A stretch of 64,000 nt of DNA, from contig NZ_JACHZQ010000002.1 of assembly GCF_014193655.1 (NCBI RefSeq), forward strand, positions 186,001 to 250,000. Direction: 5' to 3'. The notes beneath the pieces are model-generated. The model was not told the origin of the DNA and searched no databases. It worked only from the letters and a program-made list of their open reading frames with translations. A program made the position numbers and the translations under genes. Source of the DNA: Rhizobium sp. BK313 (GTDB taxonomy: Bacteria; Pseudomonadota; Alphaproteobacteria; Rhizobiales; Rhizobiaceae). This document shows positions 27,313 through 35,711 of the stretch, piece by piece. Within the stretch, counting starts at the first letter, position 1. Each line of letters starts with the position of its first letter.

Positions 27313-29196
27313 ATGGTAACCACGTCTGTGGGTGAGACTTCTGGTCGGGGGATGACCAGGGAAGAGAGGAAGGTGATCTTTGCATCTTCGCTCGGAACTG
27401 TTTTCGAATGGTATGATTTTTATCTTTACGGTTCCTTGGCCGTGTTCATCGGTGCGGCCTTTTTCAGCGACTATCCGGAGGCAACCCGCAATATTTTCGC
27501 GCTGCTCGCCTTTGCGGCCGGCTTTCTCGTCCGGCCCTTCGGTGCGCTGGTGTTCGGACGGATCGGCGATCTCGTCGGCCGCAAATATACGTTCCTGGTC
27601 ACGATCACCATCATGGGCCTGTCGACCTTCCTGGTCGGTATCCTGCCCGGCTCGGCCAGTTGGGGCATCGTTGCCCCGGTGATCCTGATCGCATTGCGCC
27701 TGCTGCAGGGTCTTGCGCTCGGCGGCGAATATGGTGGCGCGGCGACCTACGTCGCAGAACATGCGCCCAACAACCGGCGCGGCTATTACACATCCTGGAT
27801 ACAGACGACGGCGACCCTCGGACTTTTCCTGTCGCTCATCGTCATCCTGGTGGTGCAGAATTGGCTTGGCAAGGACGCCTTTGCTGCCTGGGGCTGGCGT
27901 ATCCCCTTCATCCTGTCCTTCGTCCTTCTTGGTATTTCTGTCTGGATTCGGCTGTCGCTCAGTGAATCGCCGGCGTTCCGAAAGATGAAGGAAGAGGGCA
28001 AGGGCTCCAAGGCGCCGCTGTCGGAAGCCTTCGGGCAGTGGAAGAATGCCAAAATCGCTCTGCTAGCGCTTCTCGGCCTTACGGCCGGTCAAGCGGTCGT
28101 CTGGTATGCCGGCCAGTTCTATTCGCTGTTTTTCCTGCAGAACGTGCTGAAGGTCGATGGCCAATCGGTCAATATCATGATCGCCATCGCGCTCCTGATC
28201 GGCAGCGGCTTCTTTGTGGTGTTCGGATGGCTGTCCGACAAGATCGGCCGCAAGCCGATCATCATGGCCGGCCTTGCCTTGGCGATCCTGACCTATTTCC
28301 CGCTGTTCAACGCCTTGACCCGCGCAGCAAACCCGGCTCTCGCCCAGGCAGAACAAACGATCCGCGCCACCGTCAGCGCAGCACCCGGCGATTGCACGTT
28401 CCAGTTCAATCCGGTCGGCACGGCGAAATTCAACAACTCCTGCGACATTGCGACCTCGTTCCTGTCGAAAAGCTCCGTCCCCTATGTGGTCGTCGATGGT
28501 CCTGCCGGACAGCCGGCGACGGTCAAGGTTGGCGATACGACCGTCACTTCATTCAATGCCGTCACCGCGGGCGCGGACGCTGCGGCAAAGAACGCGGCCT
28601 TCACGCATGACCTGAACCTCGCTCTGCAGAAGGCCGGTTTCCCGCTCGTACGTGATCCGGCCAAAGTTCCGGATGTCAAGCTGGATGGCTTCATCGCCGC
28701 AAACCCTGAACTCGGCCTGGACGCGGCGGCAATCCGCGCCGGCGAAAAAACGGTCACTCCGGTTGCCGATCTCATCAAGGCGAAGCTGCTCACTGCGGAA
28801 CAAGCCGCCGGGGCAACGGAAATGCCCGTTTATACGATACCGAACGGCGGTGCGTTCAAAATGGTCGCCGATCCGAATGCGGTAAACTGGCCGCTCACCA
28901 TCGCCATTCTCACCATTCTCGTCATCTATGTGACCATGGTCTATGGTCCGATTGCAGCGATATTGGTCGAGATGTTCCCAACCCGCATCCGCTACACCGG
29001 CATGTCCTTGCCCTACCATATCGGCAACGGCTGGTTCGGCGGTCTGCTTCCGGCAACGGTCTTTGCGATGAGTGCCGCCAAGGGCGATATTTATTACGGC
29101 CTTTGGTATCCGATCGCGGTTGCGGCAATGAGCCTGGTCATCGGCCTTATCTTTATCCGCGACACCAAGGGCGTCGACCTCAACGCCATCAAATAG
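27313..29196 (+). CDS. MHS-family MFS transporter with a large periplasmic insert
   Basis: A 627-residue carrier of the metabolite:H+ symporter family (ProP, KgtP, ShiA relatives). GGAGGA precedes the ATG. The N-half shows GTVFEWYDFYLYG, GRIGDLVGRK and LQGLALGGEYGGAATYVAEH. Residues about 335-525, between helices 9 and 10, form an extra hydrophilic domain of about 190 residues on the periplasmic side. It carries a Cys pair (GDCTFQF and NNSCDIA). Normal family members have about 430-450 residues. The remaining helices end with EMFPTRIRYTG and IRDTKG. Possible substrates are organic acids, given the hydroxyacid dehydrogenase downstream. Confidence 0.85.
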   Translation: MVTTSVGETSGRGMTREERKVIFASSLGTVFEWYDFYLYGSLAVFIGAAFFSDYPEATRNIFALLAFAAGFLVRPFGALVFGRIGDLVGRKYTFLVTITIMGLSTFLVGILPGSASWGIVAPVILIALRLLQGLALGGEYGGAATYVAEHAPNNRRGYYTSWIQTTATLGLFLSLIVILVVQNWLGKDAFAAWGWRIPFILSFVLLGISVWIRLSLSESPAFRKMKEEGKGSKAPLSEAFGQWKNAKIALLALLGLTAGQAVVWYAGQFYSLFFLQNVLKVDGQSVNIMIAIALLIGSGFFVVFGWLSDKIGRKPIIMAGLALAILTYFPLFNALTRAANPALAQAEQTIRATVSAAPGDCTFQFNPVGTAKFNNSCDIATSFLSKSSVPYVVVDGPAGQPATVKVGDTTVTSFNAVTAGADAAAKNAAFTHDLNLALQKAGFPLVRDPAKVPDVKLDGFIAANPELGLDAAAIRAGEKTVTPVADLIKAKLLTAEQAAGATEMPVYTIPNGGAFKMVADPNAVNWPLTIAILTILVIYVTMVYGPIAAILVEMFPTRIRYTGMSLPYHIGNGWFGGLLPATVFAMSAAKGDIYYGLWYPIAVAAMSLVIGLIFIRDTKGVDLNAIK

Positions 29197-29205
29197 CAAC
29201 GCATG

Positions 29206-29239
29206 AAAAGCCCGGCGCGACCATTCCGCCGGGCTTTTT
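29206..29239 (+). terminator. Rho-independent terminator after the MHS transporter
   Basis: The arms AAAGCCCGGC (29207-29216) and GCCGGGCTTT (29228-29237) are followed by T residues. Confidence 0.85.
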
Positions 29240-29353
29240 GCCGCTTGCGTTCAGTCATTTTCCGACGCCGCGCCGCCTTATGGTATTTACTCCTTACCAA
29301 ATCTGGTATCAGAATTGACCATTATTTTTCGGGCAAATCGAGGCCATGATTTG

Positions 29354-30745
29354 ATGAGAGAAGACTTCGTTCAATCGCTCAAGGACGAACTCGGCGGCGA
29401 CGTATTTTTCGGTGCCGATATCCCGACACGTTTCCACAATGACTGGGCCGGGCTTGAGCCTGTCGTGCCGCTCGCCTTGGTACGCCCACGCACGACCGAG
29501 CAGGTCTCGGCAACGCTCCGGCTTTGTGATCGCTTCCGGGTACCGGTCGTGCCGCAAGGCGGGTTGACGGGACTGGCAGGCGGCGCCCGACCGATCGAAA
29601 ACGGTGTCGCACTGTCGCTCGACCGCATGAATGGTATCGATGAGATCGACCCCGTCATGGCGACGATGACCGTGCAGGCCGGAACGCCGCTCAGCGTCAT
29701 CCAGGCGGCTGCAGAGGAAGCAGGGCTTTTCTTCGGGCTTGACCTCGGCGCCCGCGATTCCTGTGTCATCGGCGGTAATCTCTCCACCAATGCGGGCGGC
29801 AATCGCGTCATTCGCTTCGGCATGGCGCGCGAGCATGTGCTCGGCCTCGAGGTGGTTTTACCCGACGGCACGATCGTACGATCGCTTAACAAGATGCTGA
29901 AGAACAATGCCGGTTATGACCTGAAGCAGCTTTTCATCGGCTCCGAGGGGACACTCGGCGTTATTACCCGCGCCGTTCTGCGCCTGCAGGCAAAACCCGC
30001 TGCGCTCGCAAGCGCCTTTTGTGGATGTCCCGATTTCCCATCCATGCTGGAACTGCTCAAAAGCGCGCGACTAGGCATGGGATCGGCGCTGATCTCCTTC
30101 GAGGTCATGTGGCCGAGCTTCTACGATTTCATGACGGGCAATCTGCCGGATCTGCGCCGTGCCTTTTCCGAGCCGCATGGCATCTACGTGCTGATCGAAG
30201 CGGGCGGTCGCGATGCCGACGAAAACCGGGCAATGCTCGAGCAGATCCTGTCCGACGCGCTCGAAGAAGGCTGGGTATCTGACGCTGTCCTGCCGTCCTC
30301 CGAGCGCGAGACGCGCGACCTCTGGGCAGTCCGCGAAAGTGTTTCGGAATACGGACGGCTGATGGGGCCGCTGACGGCCTTCGATGTCGGACTGCCCACC
30401 AGCGCCGCAGGCCAGGTGGTGAGCGAGATCGAAGAGGCCATGAAGAGCCGTTGGCTGGACGCGATCGCGCTCAGTTATGGCCATATCGGTGACAGCAACC
30501 TGCATCTCGTCTGCAACATTCCTTCGGCCGGCAAGACGCAGCCGCATAAGGAGATCACCGAGCTCGTTTTCGGCGCAATCGGGCAGGCGGGCGGCACAAT
30601 CTCTGCCGAACACGGGATCGGCCTGCAAAAGAAACCCTATCTCACGCTATCCCGGACGCCGGAAGAACTGGCGCTGATGGAACGCATCAAACGCGCCATT
30701 GATCCGAACAACATCCTCAATACCGGGAAAGTGCTGTCGATTTGA
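29354..30745 (+). CDS. FAD-linked D-2-hydroxyacid dehydrogenase (GlcD/D-lactate type)
   Basis: A 463-residue flavoprotein of the vanillyl-alcohol-oxidase fold. The FAD-binding half (about 1-220) has VVPQGGLTGLAGGARP and GARDSCVIGGNLSTNAGGN. The C-terminal cap carries SYGHIGDSNLHL, with catalytic and metal-binding His residues, and ends with AEHGIGLQKK. Such enzymes oxidise D-lactate, glycolate or D-2-hydroxyglutarate to the keto acid. The start MREDFVQSL is used, as an earlier in-frame ATG (29315) lies in the promoter region. A FadR-type regulator overlaps its stop. Confidence 0.88.
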   Translation: MREDFVQSLKDELGGDVFFGADIPTRFHNDWAGLEPVVPLALVRPRTTEQVSATLRLCDRFRVPVVPQGGLTGLAGGARPIENGVALSLDRMNGIDEIDPVMATMTVQAGTPLSVIQAAAEEAGLFFGLDLGARDSCVIGGNLSTNAGGNRVIRFGMAREHVLGLEVVLPDGTIVRSLNKMLKNNAGYDLKQLFIGSEGTLGVITRAVLRLQAKPAALASAFCGCPDFPSMLELLKSARLGMGSALISFEVMWPSFYDFMTGNLPDLRRAFSEPHGIYVLIEAGGRDADENRAMLEQILSDALEEGWVSDAVLPSSERETRDLWAVRESVSEYGRLMGPLTAFDVGLPTSAAGQVVSEIEEAMKSRWLDAIALSYGHIGDSNLHLVCNIPSAGKTQPHKEITELVFGAIGQAGGTISAEHGIGLQKKPYLTLSRTPEELALMERIKRAIDPNNILNTGKVLSI

Positions 30746-30771
30746 GCCGGGCAATCTCCGTGCGTCAGAAC

Positions 30772-31542
30772 ATGCCGGCGAACAGGCATTTCAAGCCAGT
30801 GCGGGTGCTGCTCCCCAGCGAGGAGGTTGCGCGGCAGCTTTCCGATGCGATCAGGGCGGGCTATTTTCGTTTCGGCTCGAAGCTTCCTTCCGAGCGCAGT
30901 ATTGCCGAGCAGATGCAAGTCAGCCGCCCGACCGTGCGGGAGGCGGTTAAGCTGCTTGTCGAGGCCAATATTCTGACAGTGAAGCCCGGTTCCGGCGGCG
31001 GCGCATTCGTTACGAGCGAAATCGTGCCCCTGGATGTCATCGTGACGGCGCCGGATCTGAGGCCAGGTGACATGGGCGAAGCGCTCGAAATGCGCCGGCT
31101 GATCCTGCCATGGGTCGCACAGATCGCATCACAATATGCCGAGGATGCTGATTTCGATCGGATGCGAGACGCGATCGAGTTCGGGCGACAATCGCTGCCG
31201 ATGCCAGAGGCCGCGAAAAGCAGCCCCGAGGCGATCAGCTCGATCATCATCGCCACGATGCGGTTCGATCTGGCTCTGGCCCAGGCGACGCGAAACAGCC
31301 TTGCCATGCATCTCATGGAGCTTCTGTTACAATGGGTGGAACCAATGCGCCACAAGACCCTGCAGAGCCGCGCGGATCTCGTGCTGTCGCTGGAACTTGT
31401 CGAGACGATGATGCGGACCATCGAAGCCGGCGATCCCGCACCCATTGCCGAGATCACCGAGCGCCGCCTCAATATTCTGGAAAAAGCCCTGGAAGAGCAG
31501 ACCGGTCGGCGCCTACGTCGCAGCCGGTATTCGCCAGCCTAG
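30772..31542 (+). CDS. GntR-family regulator (FadR subfamily)
   Basis: A 256-residue regulator. The winged helix (about residues 10-80) includes KLPSERSIAEQMQVSRPTVREAVKLL, and the FCD effector domain (about 105-235) follows, with EMRRLILPWVAQIA. The start is uncertain. A TTG at 30742 overlaps the dehydrogenase stop and would give 266 residues; the ATG at 30772 is listed because it begins shortly before the DNA-binding domain. It probably controls the hydroxyacid dehydrogenase and possibly the transporter upstream, in response to the substrate acid. Confidence 0.82.
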   Translation: MPANRHFKPVRVLLPSEEVARQLSDAIRAGYFRFGSKLPSERSIAEQMQVSRPTVREAVKLLVEANILTVKPGSGGGAFVTSEIVPLDVIVTAPDLRPGDMGEALEMRRLILPWVAQIASQYAEDADFDRMRDAIEFGRQSLPMPEAAKSSPEAISSIIIATMRFDLALAQATRNSLAMHLMELLLQWVEPMRHKTLQSRADLVLSLELVETMMRTIEAGDPAPIAEITERRLNILEKALEEQTGRRLRRSRYSPA

Positions 31543-31748
31543 TGGATGGAATCTAACACTTGGTGCCCGCGCCTGACGCTGGAAGCCCGGGTGGCGAGCC
31601 TGCCGCAGACTTGAGCGGGCGCCAGACGATAGGAGAGACACGCCCGGGCGCGCCTCGGTGACACTGGGCAAAGCGAAGCTCGGCTTTTGAGTGACCGCGA
31701 TGTTAGGACAGGTCGGCCGTGAACGAACAATTTGTGCCACCGGGCACG

Positions 31749-32189
31749 TTAGGACGATGCGCCCGCTGACCCGGGGCCCATGGCGTCCGCGACGACCTCC
31801 TCGAGCACGCCGAGATCAATATCCTTCACGGATTTGAACCTGATGCAATATCCGGTGATCTTCGCCTTCCCGAGCCGCGATCCATAGGTCTCGGACAGGT
31901 AGTGCTTGTCCTTGAGACCCATGACGTAGACCGATATTCCGGACGTATTGGCGCTGAGGCCGATCTTGTAGAACGCTCTCGTATCCCCGGTGGCATAGCT
32001 GAGCGTTTCCGACCCATAGCCAATATTCGGATTTGAAACGACCTTGCCGTCGTCGTTCCTGCCATCCAGGAACCATAGCTTGGCGTCGGGCGAAATCTCC
32101 AAGATGCGCCGATGCAGATCCCTCAACTCCTCGCTCTTCGCCGGAGACTGATTGCCGATGTATCTGTCGATCTGCTCGTGCACGCTCAT
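31749..32189 (-). CDS. DUF1801 (YdhG/CyaY-like) small protein
   Basis: A 146-residue protein starting MSVHEQIDRYIGNQ, with AAAGGAG upstream. It matches the DUF1801 pattern of an N-terminal helix, a beta region with NIGYGSETLSYATG and an end KITGYCIRFKSVKDIDLGVLEEVV. The fold resembles frataxin/YdhG; function is unsettled. The reading frame is open further upstream into an insertion-sequence remnant, which is not part of this gene. Confidence 0.75.
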   Translation of the reverse strand: MSVHEQIDRYIGNQSPAKSEELRDLHRRILEISPDAKLWFLDGRNDDGKVVSNPNIGYGSETLSYATGDTRAFYKIGLSANTSGISVYVMGLKDKHYLSETYGSRLGKAKITGYCIRFKSVKDIDLGVLEEVVADAMGPGSAGASS

Positions 32190-32423
32190 GACAAGGTCTC
32201 CTTTTTCCATTTCGCCAGGCTGCACTCGGACCGCGAGCGTCTGCCTCTCATCAAGAAGACGACCGGACTTGCCAGAAACCGACACAGTCCGCTGACGATC
32301 GCCGCTCAGCAGCACGATCGCCGCGCGCCAGACGTGCTTTTGCGCCGCGTTGCTGTCCCTCACCACGGCCTCCAACCGGAGCCAATCGGATGCGGATATG
32401 TCGATGGAAACCCCTGTTCGCAT
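32190..32423 (-). pseudogene. IS630-type transposase remnant (N-terminus only)
   Basis: The segment begins MRTGVSIDISASDWLRLEAV and continues with QKHVWRAAIVLLSGD, which is the usual start of IS630-family transposases in rhizobia. After about 43 residues the frame departs from the family. A piece resembling the next motif (GKSK...WRWQ) survives only in degraded form near 32240-32280. No DDE catalytic core is present, so it is a decayed fragment. It happens to be in frame with the DUF1801 gene. Confidence 0.6.
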
Positions 32424-32716
32424 GCGTCAGACCCGCATGCCACGCCCCGCACCGGAATCCCCAAACGGACTCAAGCCTCAGATTTTATCCACTAGGTCAC
32501 GCCTCAAAAAAGTCTGGCAGATGCGGCCGTTGTCGCGGCCGTCTCGTCACATCTTGCAACAAGATTTCCCACAAAATTCATAGTCGAGAAACATTCAGAC
32601 ACCGTCAGCGGCAGGCAATCCACTAGATATCGGGATCCCATTCAGAGCCGGCGCGGGTGAGATCACCCATGGCCGATACCGATCGATATGACGTTTGCTG
32701 CGGAGCCTGATCGTCG

Positions 32717-33541
32717 ATGCTTTTCCCGAATTTGTGGCGACAAGAACAGCTAAGACACGTCGTTGTGACGACCTTTCATGAAAAGGGTTATCGTGACTAT
32801 GGGAAAAAATGCATTGAGACATTTCTCAAATATTGGCCCAAGGACATCTCGCTTTTGGTCTACGCAGAGGATGTGCATGTCGAGGAGAAAGATCGTCGCC
32901 TTCAAATCTTCGATCACAATGAAACCCTCCCGCGTTTGCTCAAATTTCGCAAAAAATTTGCGCAGAATCCGCCGGCCAACGGATTACGTCCGCTTGGAAA
33001 TTCCTTCGAACGTGATTTCCGGTGGGATGCCATTCGTTTTTCCAACAAGGTCTTTGCCGTTGCCGATGCGATCCGGCGATACCGGACGCTGGCTGATCAA
33101 CTGATATGGCTTGACGCCGATACGGTCACTCATAGGGACATTCCGCGAGGCCTGGTTGACAAAATTGCGCCTCGGGGAAACCAGCTAGCCTCCTACTTGA
33201 ACCGAAGAATATATCCGGAATGCGGATGGGTGGGTTACAACCTCCGCCATCAGGAAATATTGACCTTCGTCGAGCGTTTCGAATGCACCTACACGTCCGG
33301 CTATTTTCTGACGCTGAAAGAAAGCCACGACAGCTTTGTCTTTTGGAAGATCGCCCAGCAGATGGAACAGGACGACGAGGCAGTTTTTAAGCGTCTGGGT
33401 TCAAATCGCACGAAGTCCCACGTTTTCATCAACAGCATCCTCGGAGGTTACATGGATCACCTCAAGGGAGACAGGAAAGCGGCGGGGAAAAGTCGAAAAA
33501 GCGATTTGAGTTGGCGAAGGCGCGAGGAATGGTGGAAATGA
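32717..33541 (+). CDS. glycosyltransferase-like protein
   Basis: A 274-residue protein, less GC-rich than its surroundings. It has the segment LADQLIWLDADTVTHRDIP, where DAD is a DxD-type metal and nucleotide-sugar motif, after an N-terminal Rossmann-like region (HVVVTTFHEKGYRDYGKKCI). This suggests a GT-A glycosyltransferase, but I cannot name a family. There is no membrane helix. It stands alone next to the insertion-sequence remnant, consistent with transfer. Confidence 0.6.
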   Translation: MLFPNLWRQEQLRHVVVTTFHEKGYRDYGKKCIETFLKYWPKDISLLVYAEDVHVEEKDRRLQIFDHNETLPRLLKFRKKFAQNPPANGLRPLGNSFERDFRWDAIRFSNKVFAVADAIRRYRTLADQLIWLDADTVTHRDIPRGLVDKIAPRGNQLASYLNRRIYPECGWVGYNLRHQEILTFVERFECTYTSGYFLTLKESHDSFVFWKIAQQMEQDDEAVFKRLGSNRTKSHVFINSILGGYMDHLKGDRKAAGKSRKSDLSWRRREEWWK

Positions 33542-33751
33542 TGGGGCGCTGTCAGGGCGCCATCTTGCAGGGCAAGAGACCCGGTCGGCTTGGCATTCGC
33601 CGTTCACCTTGAGATGACATCACATCTTGCGAAATAGTTTAGGTTTAAACTTGTTTTTTCAGTTGTGCCGCCCGATACTGAAGCTCTCAGGGCGGGCTCG
33701 GAGGGCCGAATCAGTCCGCCACCGTTTCGTCGCGACCACGGAGAATTCGAC

Positions 33752-34465
33752 ATGGCTTTTGCTTATCTTGCCTTTTTCGAAAGCACCGAGGAGGGCGATC
33801 TCGCAATCACCGAAACGGACCTCGCAGCCGTTGCGGCGATCATCAAGGCAACGCCGGGCCTCAGCTCCGCCAATATCTACACGCCCGAAACAACCAACGA
33901 CATGTACAACAAGACGGAGCAATCGCCCGTCTTTGGCATGCAACTCTATTTCGATGAACTGACAGACCTTGAAAATGCCGTCGGCCGGGCGGGCCATCTG
34001 CAGCAGCTTGCAGCGCCGGACGTTCTGACCAGTATCAAAGGCGCAAAAGCGACCCAACAGGCCATGTATGTGCGGCCATTTCCGGTCGACGACAGCAGGC
34101 TGCGCACCTCGGAGAGCGCGTTGCCGTGCAGCTACGTGGTCCACTACACCGGTCCGGCGGAGGACCTGAACATCTGGCTGCATCACTATGTCAGCAATCA
34201 TCCGCAGCTCATGCGGACTTTCCCGGAAATCCGCCAGATCGAGGTTCTGTCCCGAGTGGATTGGCATGGTTTTCTACCTTGGGAGCGCGTCAATCACATG
34301 CAGCGCAATCGGGTCATGTTTGATAGCCCGGCCGCGCTGCAGGTCGCATTGCAATCGCCCGCGCGCATCGCCATGCGGGAAGATTTCAAGACCTTCCCGC
34401 CTTTTGAAGGCGGCAACTCACACTATCCGATGGCGACGCGGATCATCGTCCCGCAAGCGCTCTAG
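33752..34465 (+). CDS. EthD-like dimeric alpha/beta-barrel protein
   Basis: A 237-residue protein. The start MAFAYLAFFES has GGAG upstream; an earlier ATG (33665) adds 29 disordered residues. It appears to hold two ferredoxin-like halves. The second half (about 130-225), with MQRNRVMFDSPAALQVALQS, resembles EthD-type proteins, small companions of oxidative degradation pathways. It converges with the FMN oxidase gene. Catalytic role unknown. Confidence 0.55.
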   Translation: MAFAYLAFFESTEEGDLAITETDLAAVAAIIKATPGLSSANIYTPETTNDMYNKTEQSPVFGMQLYFDELTDLENAVGRAGHLQQLAAPDVLTSIKGAKATQQAMYVRPFPVDDSRLRTSESALPCSYVVHYTGPAEDLNIWLHHYVSNHPQLMRTFPEIRQIEVLSRVDWHGFLPWERVNHMQRNRVMFDSPAALQVALQSPARIAMREDFKTFPPFEGGNSHYPMATRIIVPQAL

Positions 34466-34530
34466 CTTTTTGAATTTAGAGGATCTTATCCGCTTGCGGG
34501 TGGTTCCACCTGAAATCGGGATGCTCTAGG
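34466..34530. repeat. possible degenerate Rhizobium intergenic repeat
   Basis: GCTCTAG at the left and GCATCCC-like and TGCTCTAGG sequence at the right flank a short dyad-like region with GATCTTATCCG. It recalls the intergenic repeats of rhizobia. It sits between two convergent stops. Confidence 0.3.
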
Positions 34531-35701
34531 GCCTGATGTAACGGCGGTCGAGTTCGGCGATCGAGCCACAGCCAAGAAGCGCCAGGCTACGACGAATTTC
34601 CTCTTCGAGAATGGCGATGGCACGGGCAGCACCTGCCTCGCCGCCGGCAGCAAGGCCGTAAAGCGTCGCACGGCCGATCATGACGCCATCGGCACCCAGC
34701 GCCAAGGCCTTGACGATATCGGTTCCGCGGCGAAAACCACTGTCGACAAGAATCGTTAGCCGGCCTTTCAGCCGGCCGGCGATCTCCGGCAGGACCGACA
34801 CGGGCGAGGGCACGCCATCGAGCTGCCGTCCGCCATGATTGCTGAGCACAATGCCGTCGACGCCCGCCTCCGCAGCCAGTTCCGCGTCCTGAAGCGTCGC
34901 CACACCCTTGATGATCAGCGTCCGCGGCCAGATCTTTCTCAGGTGACGGATGTGATCCCAATGAAGGCGAGGCTCGATCTGCTCACGCGACCACGTCGCC
35001 GTGCGCGCAAAGCTCTGCTGATCGGCCGGCAGAAAATCGAGCAGATTGCCAAAGGGCGGAATTCCATGCGCCATGACCGACAGCGCCCATCGTGGATGCG
35101 CAAGAATATCGAGCTTGTTGCGCAGAGTCGGTTCCATACCTTGGCGGTAATTGCGACGGTCCCATTCGCGATTGCCGAACGTGGCGGCGTCCACAGTCAC
35201 GAGCAGCGCCTGGCATCCGGCTTTTTTGGCGCGTTCCACCAGTTCATCCACAAACACCTGGTCGCGGAAGACGTAAAGCTGCATCCAGTGATGCAGTCCT
35301 TCCACGTCGGCGATTTCCTCGACCCGCATGTTGGAAACGGTGCTCTGGGTGAAGGGGACACCGGCCTTTGCCGCGGCCTGCGCCAGCAGCCTGTCACCTT
35401 CGCGAACATAAAGCGCATTGAATCCCGTCGGCGCGATGAGAAAGGGAAGACGCATCCGGACGCCGAAAAGCATTGTCGAAAGATCGGGCGAGCCCACACC
35501 GGTGAGTGTCGCTGGGCTGAATTCGATGGTCGAGAAGACCTCACGGTTTCGACGAAGCGTCCATTCGTCCTCGGCGCCGCCTTCGAGGTATTCCAGCACG
35601 AAGGCGGGCAGCCGCCTCGTCGCCATGGCACGCAGATCCGCGATCGTCACGGCGCGGCCGACATTGGTGCCCCTGTAATATCTGCGTGCCGTTATTGCCA
35701 C
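34526..35701 (-). CDS. FMN-dependent L-2-hydroxyacid dehydrogenase/oxidase (LldD type)
   Basis: A 391-residue alpha-hydroxyacid oxidising flavoprotein (L-lactate, glycolate or mandelate type). It has LPFLIAPTGFNAL, the FMN-lysine strand TLIIKGV, the catalytic His in SNHGGRQLDG and the phosphate loop DSGFRRGTDIVKALALGAD. The GTG at 35701 is taken as the start because it directly precedes the conserved N-terminus (ITARRYYRG); longer readings run into the ATPase gene. It is the last gene of the peptide-type ABC operon, so the imported compound may yield a 2-hydroxyacid. Confidence 0.85.
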   Translation of the reverse strand: MAITARRYYRGTNVGRAVTIADLRAMATRRLPAFVLEYLEGGAEDEWTLRRNREVFSTIEFSPATLTGVGSPDLSTMLFGVRMRLPFLIAPTGFNALYVREGDRLLAQAAAKAGVPFTQSTVSNMRVEEIADVEGLHHWMQLYVFRDQVFVDELVERAKKAGCQALLVTVDAATFGNREWDRRNYRQGMEPTLRNKLDILAHPRWALSVMAHGIPPFGNLLDFLPADQQSFARTATWSREQIEPRLHWDHIRHLRKIWPRTLIIKGVATLQDAELAAEAGVDGIVLSNHGGRQLDGVPSPVSVLPEIAGRLKGRLTILVDSGFRRGTDIVKALALGADGVMIGRATLYGLAAGGEAGAARAIAILEEEIRRSLALLGCGSIAELDRRYIRP

Positions 35702-35711
35702 AATTCCGCAC

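Noticed and set aside
31513..31740. Arg- and Ser-rich minus-strand frame that recalls sequences near insertion elements
   Set aside because: No transposase motif or terminal repeats could be seen, so no mobile element is claimed.
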